Shown here: one piece after another, positions 24,421 to 33,209 of the stretch
Position numbering within the stretch: the stretch's first letter is position 1
Layout: each line of letters begins with the position of its first letter
NCBI GenBank assembly: GCA_002328075.1
Contig: DCVT01000003.1
Span: 1 to 42,050, forward strand
Source: Anaerolineales bacterium UBA2181
GTDB lineage: Bacteria > Chloroflexota > Anaerolineae > Promineifilales > UBA4811
DNA length: 42,050 nucleotides
Direction of reading: 5' to 3'
Program-made: the position numbers and the translations under genes
Notes under the pieces: generated by a model
Seen by the model: only the letters and a program-made list of their open reading frames with translations
Told to the model about the DNA's origin: nothing
The model's database searches: none

Positions 24421-26877
24421 ATGGATCCTCACGCGTTAAAGCGCCAAAAGCTGATCTCCATTCCGGAGGCGGTTTCGCTGGTGCAATCGCACCATACCAT
24501 CGGCACCGCCATGGCTGCCGCCGAACCGGTGGGGCTGCTCAGCGAGCTAGGTCGCCACGGCTCTCGGCTAACGGGCGTCACCGTATGGGTCTGCCTGCCG
24601 CTCCGGCGCTATGACTTTGTCCTGGATCCGGGCATGGCCGGCCGTTTCTTTGTGGAGAACTGGTTCTATGGTGCCCCCGACCGGCAGGCGCATCCTCAAG
24701 GCCGAACATCCTACATCCCCAACAATTTGCACGCCGCCGCGCGTCGCAAGCTGGATGCGGCCGGAAACCACCTGGATGTATTCTGGGGCACAGCCACCCC
24801 ACCTGACAAGCGCGGCTACATGTCCCTTTCCACCTGCCTGGTTATCGAAAAACAGTTGATTGAGGCGGCCGACCTGGTTGTGCTGGAGATCAACGAAAAC
24901 CTGCCCTGGACCTTGGGGGATACCCACGTTCACCTCTCAGAGGTAGATTACATTGTCGAGAACCACGTGCCGGCGTTCGAGCTGCAGCCGGCTCCGTCGT
25001 CGGATTGGGAGCAGGCCATTGGCGGTTACATTGCCGAGTTGATCGGCGATGGAAGCACACTGCAGTTGGGAATCGGCGGGATCCCCAATGCCATCACCGC
25101 GTTTCTCATGGAGCGGCGCGACTTGGGGATCCACACCGAGATGTTCATTGATGGAATGGTGGACCTCTACGACGCCGGCGTGGTCACCGGCCGGCGAAAG
25201 ACTCTGTGGCCGGGCAAGATGGTCGGCGCGTTTGCTCTGGGCACAAGAAAACTGTACGAGTTTCTGGATAACAACCTGGGCGTCGAGTTCCAACAGGGTC
25301 GTGTGACCAACGACCCGACCGTCATCGGCAAGAACAGCAAGATGGTGAGCGTCAACACCGCTCTTCAGGTGGACGTCTATGGTCAGGTTTGCTCGCAAAG
25401 CGTGGGTCCGCGCCATTACAGCGGTACTGGCGGGCAGCTTGACACCCACCGGGGAGCACAGATGTCCCCTGGCGGCCGAGGAATCATTGCTCTTCCTTCC
25501 ACTGCCAAAGGCGGCACGGTCTCTACTCTGGTACCCATGCTGAACGAGGGCGCCGAGGTGACCATACCGGGCCAGGATGTGGACACGATCGTCACCGAAT
25601 TCGGGGTGGCTGAACTGAAGGGTCGCAGCGTCAAGGACCGGTTGGAAGCGCTGGTGCGGATTGCACATCCTGAATTCCGCGATTGGATCCGCGAGGAGTC
25701 GGAGCGCTTGCTCATTGTGCCAAGGCTGCGGGTGCCGGGCATATCCACGGCAAAACCCGCGCGTTCGGCGACCGCCCCGGGTGTGTCGGCCGATGCCATC
25801 CGGCTGGGCACGTTCTGCGACCTGTCGGGCCCCAATGCGACCCTGGGTATGGCAGCCCTGCGGGGCTTTTCGGCGTTCTACGACCACACCAACCGGTGGG
25901 GAGGCATCCACGGCCGCCGGATTGAACTGGTGGTGGAGGATGATCACTTTGACCCAGATCGAACCCGATTGGCAGTGGAGAAACTCATCCGCCAGGACGA
26001 GGTGTTTGCCATCGTCAACCCCCTGGGTACCGTCACGCACCTGGCCGTGCTGAACCGCCTGCTAGAGGAGGGAATCCCCGTCATCTCGCCCCACAGCGGG
26101 GTTTCGACTTGGTCGGCACCGCTGAAACACACCTATTTCGCGCTGCAACCGTCCTACGACGTTGAAGGTCAGCTGTTGGCACAGTATGCAATGGACTCGC
26201 TGAGCCCTCAGCGTGTAGCTGTGTTTGCGGTCGACGACCAGTTCGGCCAGGAGGGATCAAGTGCGTTTGCCGCCGAACTGACCCAAGCCGGCCTGGAGGT
26301 GGTGGCTACCTTGCGACACCCGGCCGGCGACAGCGCACCCGAGCGCTGGGTTGCCGAGTTGGCAAGCTGCCGGCCTGATCTGGTGCTGCTCTACACCTAT
26401 GTCAAACCGGCCGGAGACCTTTTGCGCGCGGCACACGCGGCGGGTTTTTTCCCTCGATGGCTGGGATGCTATGTGCTGTCGGGCCTGGATCTGTTTCAGT
26501 TCGCCGGAACCGAGGCCAGTCAGGGTTTACGCGCCACCGCCTACCCGGCCGGGCCTCGTCATCACCGTGGTGAGCGGCTGTTCCGCAAGCTGATGGCGCA
26601 CCGTTACGGAGACGAGACCCCCAGCACGCATAGCCGGATAGGTTTCGCTGCGGCCCAACTGGTGGTCGAAGGTCTCCGTAGAGCCGGCCCTGACCTCACC
26701 CGGGAAAGCCTCATCGCCGCCTTGGAGGGTGTTCGCGATTGGACCGGCGGTCTGCTGCCGCCGATCACCTATTCACCGACCGATCATCGCGGGCTGACGG
26801 CATTAGCCGTCCAGCAGGCCATTCGCGGCCGGTGGCTGGTGGAAAAGGGTCTGCTCAGGTTGCGGGAGCGACGGTAG
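24421..26877 (+). CDS. CoA-transferase fused to a periplasmic-binding-protein-like domain
   Basis: An 818-residue two-part protein. Residues about 5-435 match the acetyl-CoA hydrolase/4-hydroxybutyrate CoA-transferase family (ADLVVLEINENLPWTLGD, LQLGIGGIPNAI, SGTGGQLD, VTEFGVAELKGRS). The family's catalytic Glu lies in an ESIG motif; here it is QSVG, a Gln encoded by CAA at 25396-25398. After a short Ala/Pro linker, residues about 458-810 form a Peripla_BP_6 fold as in Leu/Ile/Val-binding proteins (IRLGTFCDLSGPNATLG, VAVFAVDDQFGQEGSSAF). No signal peptide exists, so the binding domain is cytosolic. It may be a ligand-controlled transferase or a sensor using a dead enzyme as CoA-ester receptor. 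The ATG is preferred; a TTG at 24394 would add nine residues. Confidence 0.88.
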   Translation: MDPHALKRQKLISIPEAVSLVQSHHTIGTAMAAAEPVGLLSELGRHGSRLTGVTVWVCLPLRRYDFVLDPGMAGRFFVENWFYGAPDRQAHPQGRTSYIPNNLHAAARRKLDAAGNHLDVFWGTATPPDKRGYMSLSTCLVIEKQLIEAADLVVLEINENLPWTLGDTHVHLSEVDYIVENHVPAFELQPAPSSDWEQAIGGYIAELIGDGSTLQLGIGGIPNAITAFLMERRDLGIHTEMFIDGMVDLYDAGVVTGRRKTLWPGKMVGAFALGTRKLYEFLDNNLGVEFQQGRVTNDPTVIGKNSKMVSVNTALQVDVYGQVCSQSVGPRHYSGTGGQLDTHRGAQMSPGGRGIIALPSTAKGGTVSTLVPMLNEGAEVTIPGQDVDTIVTEFGVAELKGRSVKDRLEALVRIAHPEFRDWIREESERLLIVPRLRVPGISTAKPARSATAPGVSADAIRLGTFCDLSGPNATLGMAALRGFSAFYDHTNRWGGIHGRRIELVVEDDHFDPDRTRLAVEKLIRQDEVFAIVNPLGTVTHLAVLNRLLEEGIPVISPHSGVSTWSAPLKHTYFALQPSYDVEGQLLAQYAMDSLSPQRVAVFAVDDQFGQEGSSAFAAELTQAGLEVVATLRHPAGDSAPERWVAELASCRPDLVLLYTYVKPAGDLLRAAHAAGFFPRWLGCYVLSGLDLFQFAGTEASQGLRATAYPAGPRHHRGERLFRKLMAHRYGDETPSTHSRIGFAAAQLVVEGLRRAGPDLTRESLIAALEGVRDWTGGLLPPITYSPTDHRGLTALAVQQAIRGRWLVEKGLLRLRERR

Positions 26878-26898
26878 GGTCGGAGAGGGAGTTGACCA

Positions 26899-27318
26899 AT
26901 GAGCCCAACGCTGGAACGGCTGATTGCGGACCACCGGCAGGACCTGGTGGACAGTATCACCAAGGATGCCATTCGGCAGATTCCGTCGTACGAGGAGGCG
27001 CCGCTTCGCCAGACGATCGTGCGCGTGGAGCGATGGCTGGACGAGCTAGCGCGCAGCATCGAGCACAACCAACCCGCCATTCTGGAGAAACACCTCATCA
27101 ACGTGGCATCCGAACGCCGGCAGGAAGGCTATGCCGTCGACGAGCTGCACGCGATTGTCCTGATCACCGAGCGCGCGCTCCGCGGCCTCATCCTACGCGT
27201 CATTGCGGTTGAAACCGAACACAATGCGCTGCTGGCACTGCTCGATGCGGTGATGGGCGCCGCGCGTATGGTGCTCAGCGTGCAGTACTTGGTGGGCGCC
27301 GCACGGCCGGTCAAGTGA
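26899..27318 (+). CDS. RsbRD N-terminal-like helical sensor protein
   Basis: A 139-residue all-helical protein resembling the N-terminal globin-like domain of RsbR/RsbRD stressosome proteins: an opening ERLIADHRQDLVDSI helix, a central EEAPLRQTIVRVERWLDELARSIE region, and ERRQEGYAVDELHAIVLITERALR. Full RsbR proteins also carry a STAS domain, absent here, so this is a stand-alone sensory domain. It starts 21 bp after the CoA-transferase/binding-protein fusion and ends 9 bp before an acyl-CoA synthetase, with GGGAG seven bases before the ATG. The neighbours suggest that it relays or senses a metabolic signal with the fusion protein, but that is inference; the family match is moderate. Confidence 0.6.
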   Translation: MSPTLERLIADHRQDLVDSITKDAIRQIPSYEEAPLRQTIVRVERWLDELARSIEHNQPAILEKHLINVASERRQEGYAVDELHAIVLITERALRGLILRVIAVETEHNALLALLDAVMGAARMVLSVQYLVGAARPVK

Positions 27319-27327
27319 GGCAATGCC

Positions 27328-28887
27328 ATGCATGCGGCCGACCTTTTGAGTAAACGCGCTGATCTCACTCCCGACCGGGAGGCGTTGGTGGAGCTGGCGA
27401 CCGGCCGACGCTACCACTACCGTGAGCTGAACGAGCGCAGCAATCGCCTGGCCAACTGGATGCGCTCCCTGGGAATCCAAAAGGGTGATCGCGTCTCCAT
27501 TCTGGCTCACAACAGCGTGGTGTACGTTGATCTGTTCTACGGCCTGGCCAAGATCGGCGCCATTCTGGCGCCGCTGAACTGGCGGCTGACAGCCAACGAG
27601 CTCGGCTATATCATCAACGATTGTCAACCCCGGGCGATCATCGGCGGCCCCGAGTTTGTCGACGTGCTTTCGCAGATACCCCTGGACCCAGGCTACTCGG
27701 TCCTCATCGGCGTTGAGGGCGCGGCCATTCCGGGTAGTCGAGGGTACGAGGACGGGCTGGAGCAAAGCTCTCCGGCCGAGCCCGAACGCCCAGCGTTGGA
27801 TCCGGACGACACCTATTGCATCCTGTACACCTCGGGCACCACCGGTCGGCCAAAAGGCGCCCTGATCCCGCATCGCCAGGTGTTGTGGAACTGCATCAAC
27901 ACCATTCCGAGTTGGGGACTGACCGAAAAGGACGTTTCACCGGTGTTCACCCCGCTCTTTCACGCCGGAGGCCTGTTTGCTTTTCTGACCACGCTGTTCT
28001 ACGTGGGCGGCCGGATTGTGCTCTCGCGAACGTTCGACCTGACCCAGACAATGCAGGCCATCCAGGATGAACAGTGCACCGTTGTTCTGGGGGTTCCAAC
28101 CACCTACCGAATGTGGATGAATTCGGCCGGTTTTGCGGGGGCTGACTTTAGCTCGGTGCGCTTTTTCATCAGCGGCGGCGCGCCGCTGGACGTCACCATG
28201 GTCCGGTCCTGGCTGAAGGCCAAGGGCGGCGTTTTCCGACAGGGGTACGGGCTCACAGAGGTGGGCGCCAATTGCTTCACCATGACCGACCAGGATTCGG
28301 TAAACAAGATCGGCTCGGTGGGCAGACCCATTTTCCACAGCCAGATGCGGCTGGTCGACGAGAGCGGACGCGACGTAGCGGTGGGTGAACCCGGCGAGCT
28401 GATCATCCGCGGGCCCCACGTCTGCACCGGCTACTGGCACAACCCCCAGGCCACGGCCGAGGCCATCGTGGATGGATGGTTCCACACTGGCGACATGGCC
28501 AGACGAGACGAGGATGGTTTCTACTACATCGCCGGGCGTTACAAGGACATGATCAAGAGCGGCGGCGAGAACATTTATGCCGCCGAGGTCGAGTCCGTGC
28601 TTGCCGAGCACCCGGCGGTCGATCAGGCCGCGCTCATCGGACAGCCAGATGAAAAGTGGGGCGAGATTGGGCTGATGCTGGTGGTCCTCAAGGCCGGGTG
28701 CTCGGCAACCGCGGACGAGCTGAAATCGTTCTGCGGCGGCAGGCTGGCTCGCTTCAAGATTCCCAAGCGGGTGGTTTTCGTGGACGCACTGCCCTATTCC
28801 CCCTATGGAAAGGTTCTCAAGACAGAGTTGATCAGGCGTTTCGTGGAACGCCGAGAAGGAGAGACCCATGCCGCACCTCAAGCTTGA
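27328..28887 (+). CDS. Acyl-CoA synthetase 1 (AMP-forming)
   Basis: A 519-residue adenylate-forming enzyme that converts a carboxylic acid, ATP and CoA to acyl-CoA. It has the P-loop YTSGTTGRPKG (from about residue 167), FFISGGAPL, GYGLTEVG, the hinge YIAGRYKDMIKSGGENIYAAEVE and the catalytic lysine in SPYGKVLK (Lys495). Its layout is closest to medium/long-chain fatty acyl-CoA ligases, but the acyl pocket cannot be read with confidence. Two further synthetases in the same block share the whole plan, suggesting duplication with different substrate ranges. The end overlaps the following hydrolase gene by 20 bp. Confidence 0.92.
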   Translation: MHAADLLSKRADLTPDREALVELATGRRYHYRELNERSNRLANWMRSLGIQKGDRVSILAHNSVVYVDLFYGLAKIGAILAPLNWRLTANELGYIINDCQPRAIIGGPEFVDVLSQIPLDPGYSVLIGVEGAAIPGSRGYEDGLEQSSPAEPERPALDPDDTYCILYTSGTTGRPKGALIPHRQVLWNCINTIPSWGLTEKDVSPVFTPLFHAGGLFAFLTTLFYVGGRIVLSRTFDLTQTMQAIQDEQCTVVLGVPTTYRMWMNSAGFAGADFSSVRFFISGGAPLDVTMVRSWLKAKGGVFRQGYGLTEVGANCFTMTDQDSVNKIGSVGRPIFHSQMRLVDESGRDVAVGEPGELIIRGPHVCTGYWHNPQATAEAIVDGWFHTGDMARRDEDGFYYIAGRYKDMIKSGGENIYAAEVESVLAEHPAVDQAALIGQPDEKWGEIGLMLVVLKAGCSATADELKSFCGGRLARFKIPKRVVFVDALPYSPYGKVLKTELIRRFVERREGETHAAPQA

Positions 28888-29680
28888 CAACAACGAATAC
28901 ACTCTTTTCTACCAGGTCTGGGGCTCCGGGCAACCGCTGGTACTGATAGCCGGATTGGGTTACGACCACTGGATGTGGCACAAGATGATACCGCTGCTGG
29001 CAGAGCACCTGCAGGTGATCGCCTTTGATAACCGCGGGGTCGGCCAGTCGGACAAACCAGCCGGTCCCTACTCTGCCCCACTGCTTGCGGCCGACACCGC
29101 CGGTTTGATAGAGGCGCTGGACATCGGCCCGACCGCGGTGATGGGTCACTCGATGGGCGGCTTTATCGCCCAGGAGCTCACGCTCAGTCGGCCGGAGCTG
29201 GTCGGTAAACTGATCCTGTCCGCCACCAACTTTGGCGGCCCACGCCATATCCCGGTGACCCAGGAAGCACTGGCGGTGTTGACGGACATGCAGTCGGACC
29301 CTATCGAGAGACTCAGACGCGGCATCCTGATCAGTTGCGCGCCCGGCTTTGGCGAGCGGCACCCAGAGATCGTGCAAGAGTGGCTGGACTACCGCATGCG
29401 CAATCCCATCCTGCCGGCCCCCTATCAGGCGCAGTTGGCCATCGGGATGGCGCTGATGTCCGAGGCAGCGTGCTTTGAGCACCGGCTCAAGGACGTCCAT
29501 GTGCCGGCATTGATCCTGTTCGGGGAGCACGACAAGGTGGTTCCGCCGGGCAACGCCGACCTGCTGGCCAGCCAGATATCGGACAGCACGGTGGAGATCC
29601 TGGCTAACGCCGGGCACTTTTTCCCATTCGAGGTGCCCCAACAAGCGACCTCAGCCATCGTCCGTTTCCTCTTGGGTTGA
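28868..29680 (+). CDS. Alpha/beta hydrolase 1
   Basis: A 270-residue alpha/beta hydrolase with nucleophile elbow GHSMGG (Ser95), oxyanion region LIAGLGYDHWMW, FDNRGVGQSDKP, an acid in GEHDKVVPPGNA and a C-terminal histidine in NAGHFFPFE. It is cytosolic with no signal peptide. The family includes esterases, lactonases, C-C hydrolases and PHA oligomer hydrolases; the specific reaction is unknown. AAGGAG lies just before the ATG, inside the end of the acyl-CoA synthetase gene, so the two are coupled. It is one of four such hydrolases in the block, which suggests several ester or ring substrates or polymer turnover. Confidence 0.88.
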   Translation: MPHLKLDNNEYTLFYQVWGSGQPLVLIAGLGYDHWMWHKMIPLLAEHLQVIAFDNRGVGQSDKPAGPYSAPLLAADTAGLIEALDIGPTAVMGHSMGGFIAQELTLSRPELVGKLILSATNFGGPRHIPVTQEALAVLTDMQSDPIERLRRGILISCAPGFGERHPEIVQEWLDYRMRNPILPAPYQAQLAIGMALMSEAACFEHRLKDVHVPALILFGEHDKVVPPGNADLLASQISDSTVEILANAGHFFPFEVPQQATSAIVRFLLG

Positions 29681-29714
29681 GCGCACATCAGCACGCCATA
29701 GGGGCCAAGGAACC

Positions 29715-30590
29715 ATGACCGAAAAGCGAGTAATCCTGCCGGATCAGAGCGGTGTCGTCCAGGTGGAGAACGGGACGCGGAGAATCTACTGGGAGTACTT
29801 TGGACACGGTGATAAAGAGGTTGTGGTTCTGCTGAACGGGGTGGGAATGATGACCCGGTCCTGGTACCGAATACTCCTCAACGTCTATCCGGATTATGAC
29901 GTGCTCCTGTACGATTTTTTCGGCCAGGGCAACTCGTCTCAGGAAGACGAACCGTATTTCATCCCCAAGTTCTGCGACTATCTCATGGCCATTATGGATC
30001 AGCGCAACATCGAGCGGATCCATCCCATCGGGGTGTCCTACGGCGGTTTCATCGCCGCCGACCTGGGACGCCTGTACCAGGATCGCCTGTACACGCTCAC
30101 CCTCTCTGGCATCCTGCTGACGCGGGAGACCAACTTTCAGATGTATCAGGATCTTTCGCTCCTGTTCTACCGCAAACCCGAACCCGCCTTTGAGTTGTAT
30201 ACCCGGTACCTGTACGACAAGATCTTTGGCGAGGCCTTTGCGACGCAGATCTATGGCGAGCCGATGGAAAAGATGCGCACTCGCTTCTACGAGCAGTACC
30301 GCGACAAGAAACACTGCCTCATTCGGTTGACCGAAGCTCAGAACCCGTTCTTCGAGAACATCGACCGCGACCCGGACGCCTACCGCGGCATTCGAACGCC
30401 CACGTTGATCCTCACTGGCGACCAGGATCGGGCCATTCCCAACTGGCAGCAGGTCAAGCTGCTGAACATCTTGCCCAACAGCCGGCAGATCATGATACCA
30501 GGCAGCGGGCACCTAACCTACATGGAGCGTCCGGACGTGTTCTGGCCGCTGGTGAAACGCTTTTTCGCTGTCAAGTCGCTGGACTTCTGA
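29715..30590 (+). CDS. Alpha/beta hydrolase 2
   Basis: A 291-residue alpha/beta hydrolase with elbow GVSYGG (Ser108), LLNGVGMMTRSW near the oxyanion hole, YDFFGQGNSS, an acid in TGDQDRAIPNW and His in GSGHLTYMERPD. The cap region between the elbow and the acid is long and rich in Tyr/Phe (LSLLFYRKPEPAFELYTRYLYDKIFGEAF has the general look of a helical lid). Cytosolic, substrate unknown. It follows hydrolase 1 by 34 bp but is only distantly similar to it, so the two are not a recent duplication. It most resembles hydrolase 4 of the block around the elbow (I/V-SYGG). Confidence 0.87.
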   Translation: MTEKRVILPDQSGVVQVENGTRRIYWEYFGHGDKEVVVLLNGVGMMTRSWYRILLNVYPDYDVLLYDFFGQGNSSQEDEPYFIPKFCDYLMAIMDQRNIERIHPIGVSYGGFIAADLGRLYQDRLYTLTLSGILLTRETNFQMYQDLSLLFYRKPEPAFELYTRYLYDKIFGEAFATQIYGEPMEKMRTRFYEQYRDKKHCLIRLTEAQNPFFENIDRDPDAYRGIRTPTLILTGDQDRAIPNWQQVKLLNILPNSRQIMIPGSGHLTYMERPDVFWPLVKRFFAVKSLDF

Positions 30591-30599
30591 GGTTTGGCG

Positions 30600-31607
30600 A
30601 TGACCCGATTCGGCCAGATTCTGAGCACCGGCCGGTACATCCCCGAACGGATCGTCACGAATGACGACCTGAATCAGATGCTGGGCGAAAACGTCGGTGA
30701 TTGGCTGGTCGCGAATGTGGGGATACGCGAGAGACACGTGATGGCCGAAGGAGAGACCACCTCCAGCATGACGGTTGCAGCCGCCACCATCGCTTTGGAG
30801 CGCGCCGGCATCTCGGCCGGCGATCTGGATCTAATTCTGGTAGCTACCGACACACCTGACTATCTCAGCCCGGCAACCGCCTCCGCGGTGCAGGCCAAAC
30901 TCGGCGCCCGTCAGGCCGGCACGTATGACATCAACTGCGCCTGCGCGGCCTGGGTGACCGGACTTGACCTGGCAGCCAGGTACATTGCCACGGATGGCGA
31001 CTATCGCTACATCTTGGTGGCCGGCGCCTATGGCATGACCCGGTTCCTCGATTGGACCGACAAGTACACCTGCACGCTGTTTGCCGATGGGGCTGCGGCG
31101 GTGGTCGTGGGAGCCGGCGACCGGCCGGGCTTCCTCAGCGGCAAACTCATGGCGGACGGGCAATATCACGACGCCATGGGCATCTACACCGGCGGCACCT
31201 ACCGCCCCGCCACCCCGGAGACCGTCAACGCCCTGGGCAAGCCGCGGGTTCAGTTCGTGCGCAAGTTCCCGGCCGCCTTTAACAGCGACAACTGGCCGCC
31301 ACTGGTGCGCGACGTGGTGCGCAAGGCGGCGCTCACACCAGATCAGATCGAGTTCTATCTTTTTACCCAGCTCAACCTGCGCACCATTGAGTACGTCATG
31401 GAAAACCTCGGGCAACCCATGAGCAAGACCCATTGGATCATGGACAAATGGGGATACCTCGGTTCGGCGTGCATCCCGGCGGCGCTGGACGACGCGCTGG
31501 AGTCCGGCCGCGGACCCAAGCCCGGTGATCGGGTCGTGTTCTGCGCAACTGGAGGCGGCATGGCAATGGCGGCGTCGGTATGGGGTTGGACCCAGGCCGG
31601 CCAATAG
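30600..31607 (+). CDS. KAS III-like protein with altered catalytic residues
   Basis: A 335-residue FabH-fold protein. The nucleophile region DINCACAAWVTGLDLA keeps the active-site Cys (residue 115; a second Cys is at 113). The HQAN motif reads TQLN, so the catalytic His is Thr256, and the usual GNTS reads GYLG, so the catalytic Asn is Tyr286. Without His and Asn it should not decarboxylate malonyl thioesters; acyl transfer, ester formation or hydrolysis are alternatives, as seen in some KAS III-like acyltransferases. The ATG at 30600 is used rather than a TTG two codons earlier. It lies between a hydrolase and an acyl-CoA synthetase with gaps of 9 and 34 bp. Confidence 0.85.
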   Translation: MTRFGQILSTGRYIPERIVTNDDLNQMLGENVGDWLVANVGIRERHVMAEGETTSSMTVAAATIALERAGISAGDLDLILVATDTPDYLSPATASAVQAKLGARQAGTYDINCACAAWVTGLDLAARYIATDGDYRYILVAGAYGMTRFLDWTDKYTCTLFADGAAAVVVGAGDRPGFLSGKLMADGQYHDAMGIYTGGTYRPATPETVNALGKPRVQFVRKFPAAFNSDNWPPLVRDVVRKAALTPDQIEFYLFTQLNLRTIEYVMENLGQPMSKTHWIMDKWGYLGSACIPAALDDALESGRGPKPGDRVVFCATGGGMAMAASVWGWTQAGQ

Positions 31608-31641
31608 CAGCCGACACCCAGGCGCGGCAAGGAGAGCGATC

Positions 31642-33189
31642 ATGTACATTGGTGATTACCTGGGACGACGGGAGGTATATAGCCCGGATACGCTGGCGAT
31701 CATTGATGCCGGCAAGAAACCCGATCTCCGCCTGACCTATCGGGAGTGGAATCGACGCGTCAACCGGCTGGCTAATTGGCTCAAGAGCCGGGGAGGAGTC
31801 GAAAAGGGCGATCGCGTCGCCATCCTGGCCCGTGATGGGATCGAGCACCTGGATTGCTTTTTTGCCTGTGGCAAGCTGGGCGCCATACACACCGCGCTCA
31901 ACTGGCGTCTGCATTGGCGCGAACTCGCCGGGTTGGTGGAAAACACGACCCCGCGTGTGCTGTTCTACTCGGACGATTTCCTGGCGCCGGTGGCGGAACT
32001 GGAGCAGGCCATCCGGGGCACTGACTGCGCGATTCAGCGGTACGTGCACATTGAGGGCGCCGGAATCTCGGGCAGCCTGCCGTACGGGGAGGTCATTGCG
32101 TCGGCGTCAGACCGGCCGGTCACTTGTGAGTGTTTGGAGGCGGAGGACACAGCCTGCCTGCTCTTCACCGGCGGGACCACTGGCCTGCCCAAGGGGGCCA
32201 TGATCAGCCATCGCCAAATCTGCTGGAATGTGCTGAACACGGTGATCCACGACCTTACACACCGCGACGTGTACCTGTGCGTCTTTCCCCTCTTTCACGC
32301 CGGCGGGCTCTTTGCCTATGTCTCATCCCAGGTGGTCTTTGGCAACACCACCATTCTCACTCGCCAGTTCGACCCAGTGCAGGTATTGGATCTCATCGAG
32401 CAGGAAAGGGTAACCGTCTTTGCTGCCGTGCCCACCATGTACCAGATGATGACCCAGGCCGCCAATTGGGAAAGCGCCGACATGAGCAGCCTGCGTTTTT
32501 GCACCAGCGGAGGCGCCCCGCTGCCCGTGCCGTTGGTCGAAAAGTACGCAGCCGAAAAACGGGTGCGCTTCAAACAAGGGTTTGGCATGACCGAGTACGG
32601 ACCCGGCCTCTTTGCGCTGCCACCCGAGGACGCCGTCCGCAAGGCGGGCAGCATTGGCCGGCCCAACTTTTTTGTCGACGTCCGCGTAGTTGATGATGAC
32701 AACCGACCGCTGGGCCCCAACCGGGAAGGGGAGTTGTTGCTCCAGGGACCCAGCGGCAGCTCGGGTTACTATAACGATCCAACCGCCTCGGCGGCGGTCA
32801 TTGATGACCAGGGTTGGTTCCACACCGGCGACATTGTCCGTTACGACGAGGAGTGGTATTTCTACGTGGTGGACCGCAAGAAAGACATGTTCATCTCGGG
32901 AGGCGAGAACGTCTACCCCGTAGAGATCGAGAACGTGCTGTACCGTCATCCGGCGGTGCATATGTGCGCGGTCATCGGCCTGCCCGACCCCAAATGGGGT
33001 GAGGTGGGCAAAGCGTGCGTGGTGCTCAAGCCTGGCGTACAGGCCACTGAGGAGGAGCTCATTGCTTTCATGCAACAGCACCTGGCCCGGTACAAGGTGC
33101 CCAAGAGCGTCAGCTTGATGGACTCGCTCCCGCTCTCGGGCATGGGCAAGATTCTGAAACGCGACCTTCGCGCGTCCTTTGTCGGCTAG
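31642..33189 (+). CDS. Acyl-CoA synthetase 2 (AMP-forming)
   Basis: A 515-residue acyl-CoA ligase. The P-loop reads FTGGTTGLPKGA, with Gly177 where most family members have Ser. Other motifs are RFCTSGGAPLP, GFGMTEYGPG, the hinge VVDRKKDMFISGGENVYPVEIE and catalytic Lys503 in SGMGKILKRDL. AAGGAG seven bases upstream fixes the ATG at 31642; a longer frame upstream lies inside the KAS III-like gene. It is similar in layout to the other two ligases of the block. It probably activates an acid taken up or released by the neighbouring hydrolases, but no substrate can be named. Confidence 0.92.
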   Translation: MYIGDYLGRREVYSPDTLAIIDAGKKPDLRLTYREWNRRVNRLANWLKSRGGVEKGDRVAILARDGIEHLDCFFACGKLGAIHTALNWRLHWRELAGLVENTTPRVLFYSDDFLAPVAELEQAIRGTDCAIQRYVHIEGAGISGSLPYGEVIASASDRPVTCECLEAEDTACLLFTGGTTGLPKGAMISHRQICWNVLNTVIHDLTHRDVYLCVFPLFHAGGLFAYVSSQVVFGNTTILTRQFDPVQVLDLIEQERVTVFAAVPTMYQMMTQAANWESADMSSLRFCTSGGAPLPVPLVEKYAAEKRVRFKQGFGMTEYGPGLFALPPEDAVRKAGSIGRPNFFVDVRVVDDDNRPLGPNREGELLLQGPSGSSGYYNDPTASAAVIDDQGWFHTGDIVRYDEEWYFYVVDRKKDMFISGGENVYPVEIENVLYRHPAVHMCAVIGLPDPKWGEVGKACVVLKPGVQATEEELIAFMQQHLARYKVPKSVSLMDSLPLSGMGKILKRDLRASFVG

Positions 33190-33209
33190 ATCGAGAAAAG
33201 GAGGACTCG

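Noticed and set aside
25700..25830. Frameshift or gene boundary between the CoA-transferase and the binding-protein domain
   Set aside because: The frame is continuous across the linker, and I saw no stop codon, ribosome-binding site with start, or lipoprotein signal at the junction.
24937..26040. 367-codon minus-strand frame
   Set aside because: Antisense to the CoA-transferase fusion, which has conserved motifs in both domains on the + strand.
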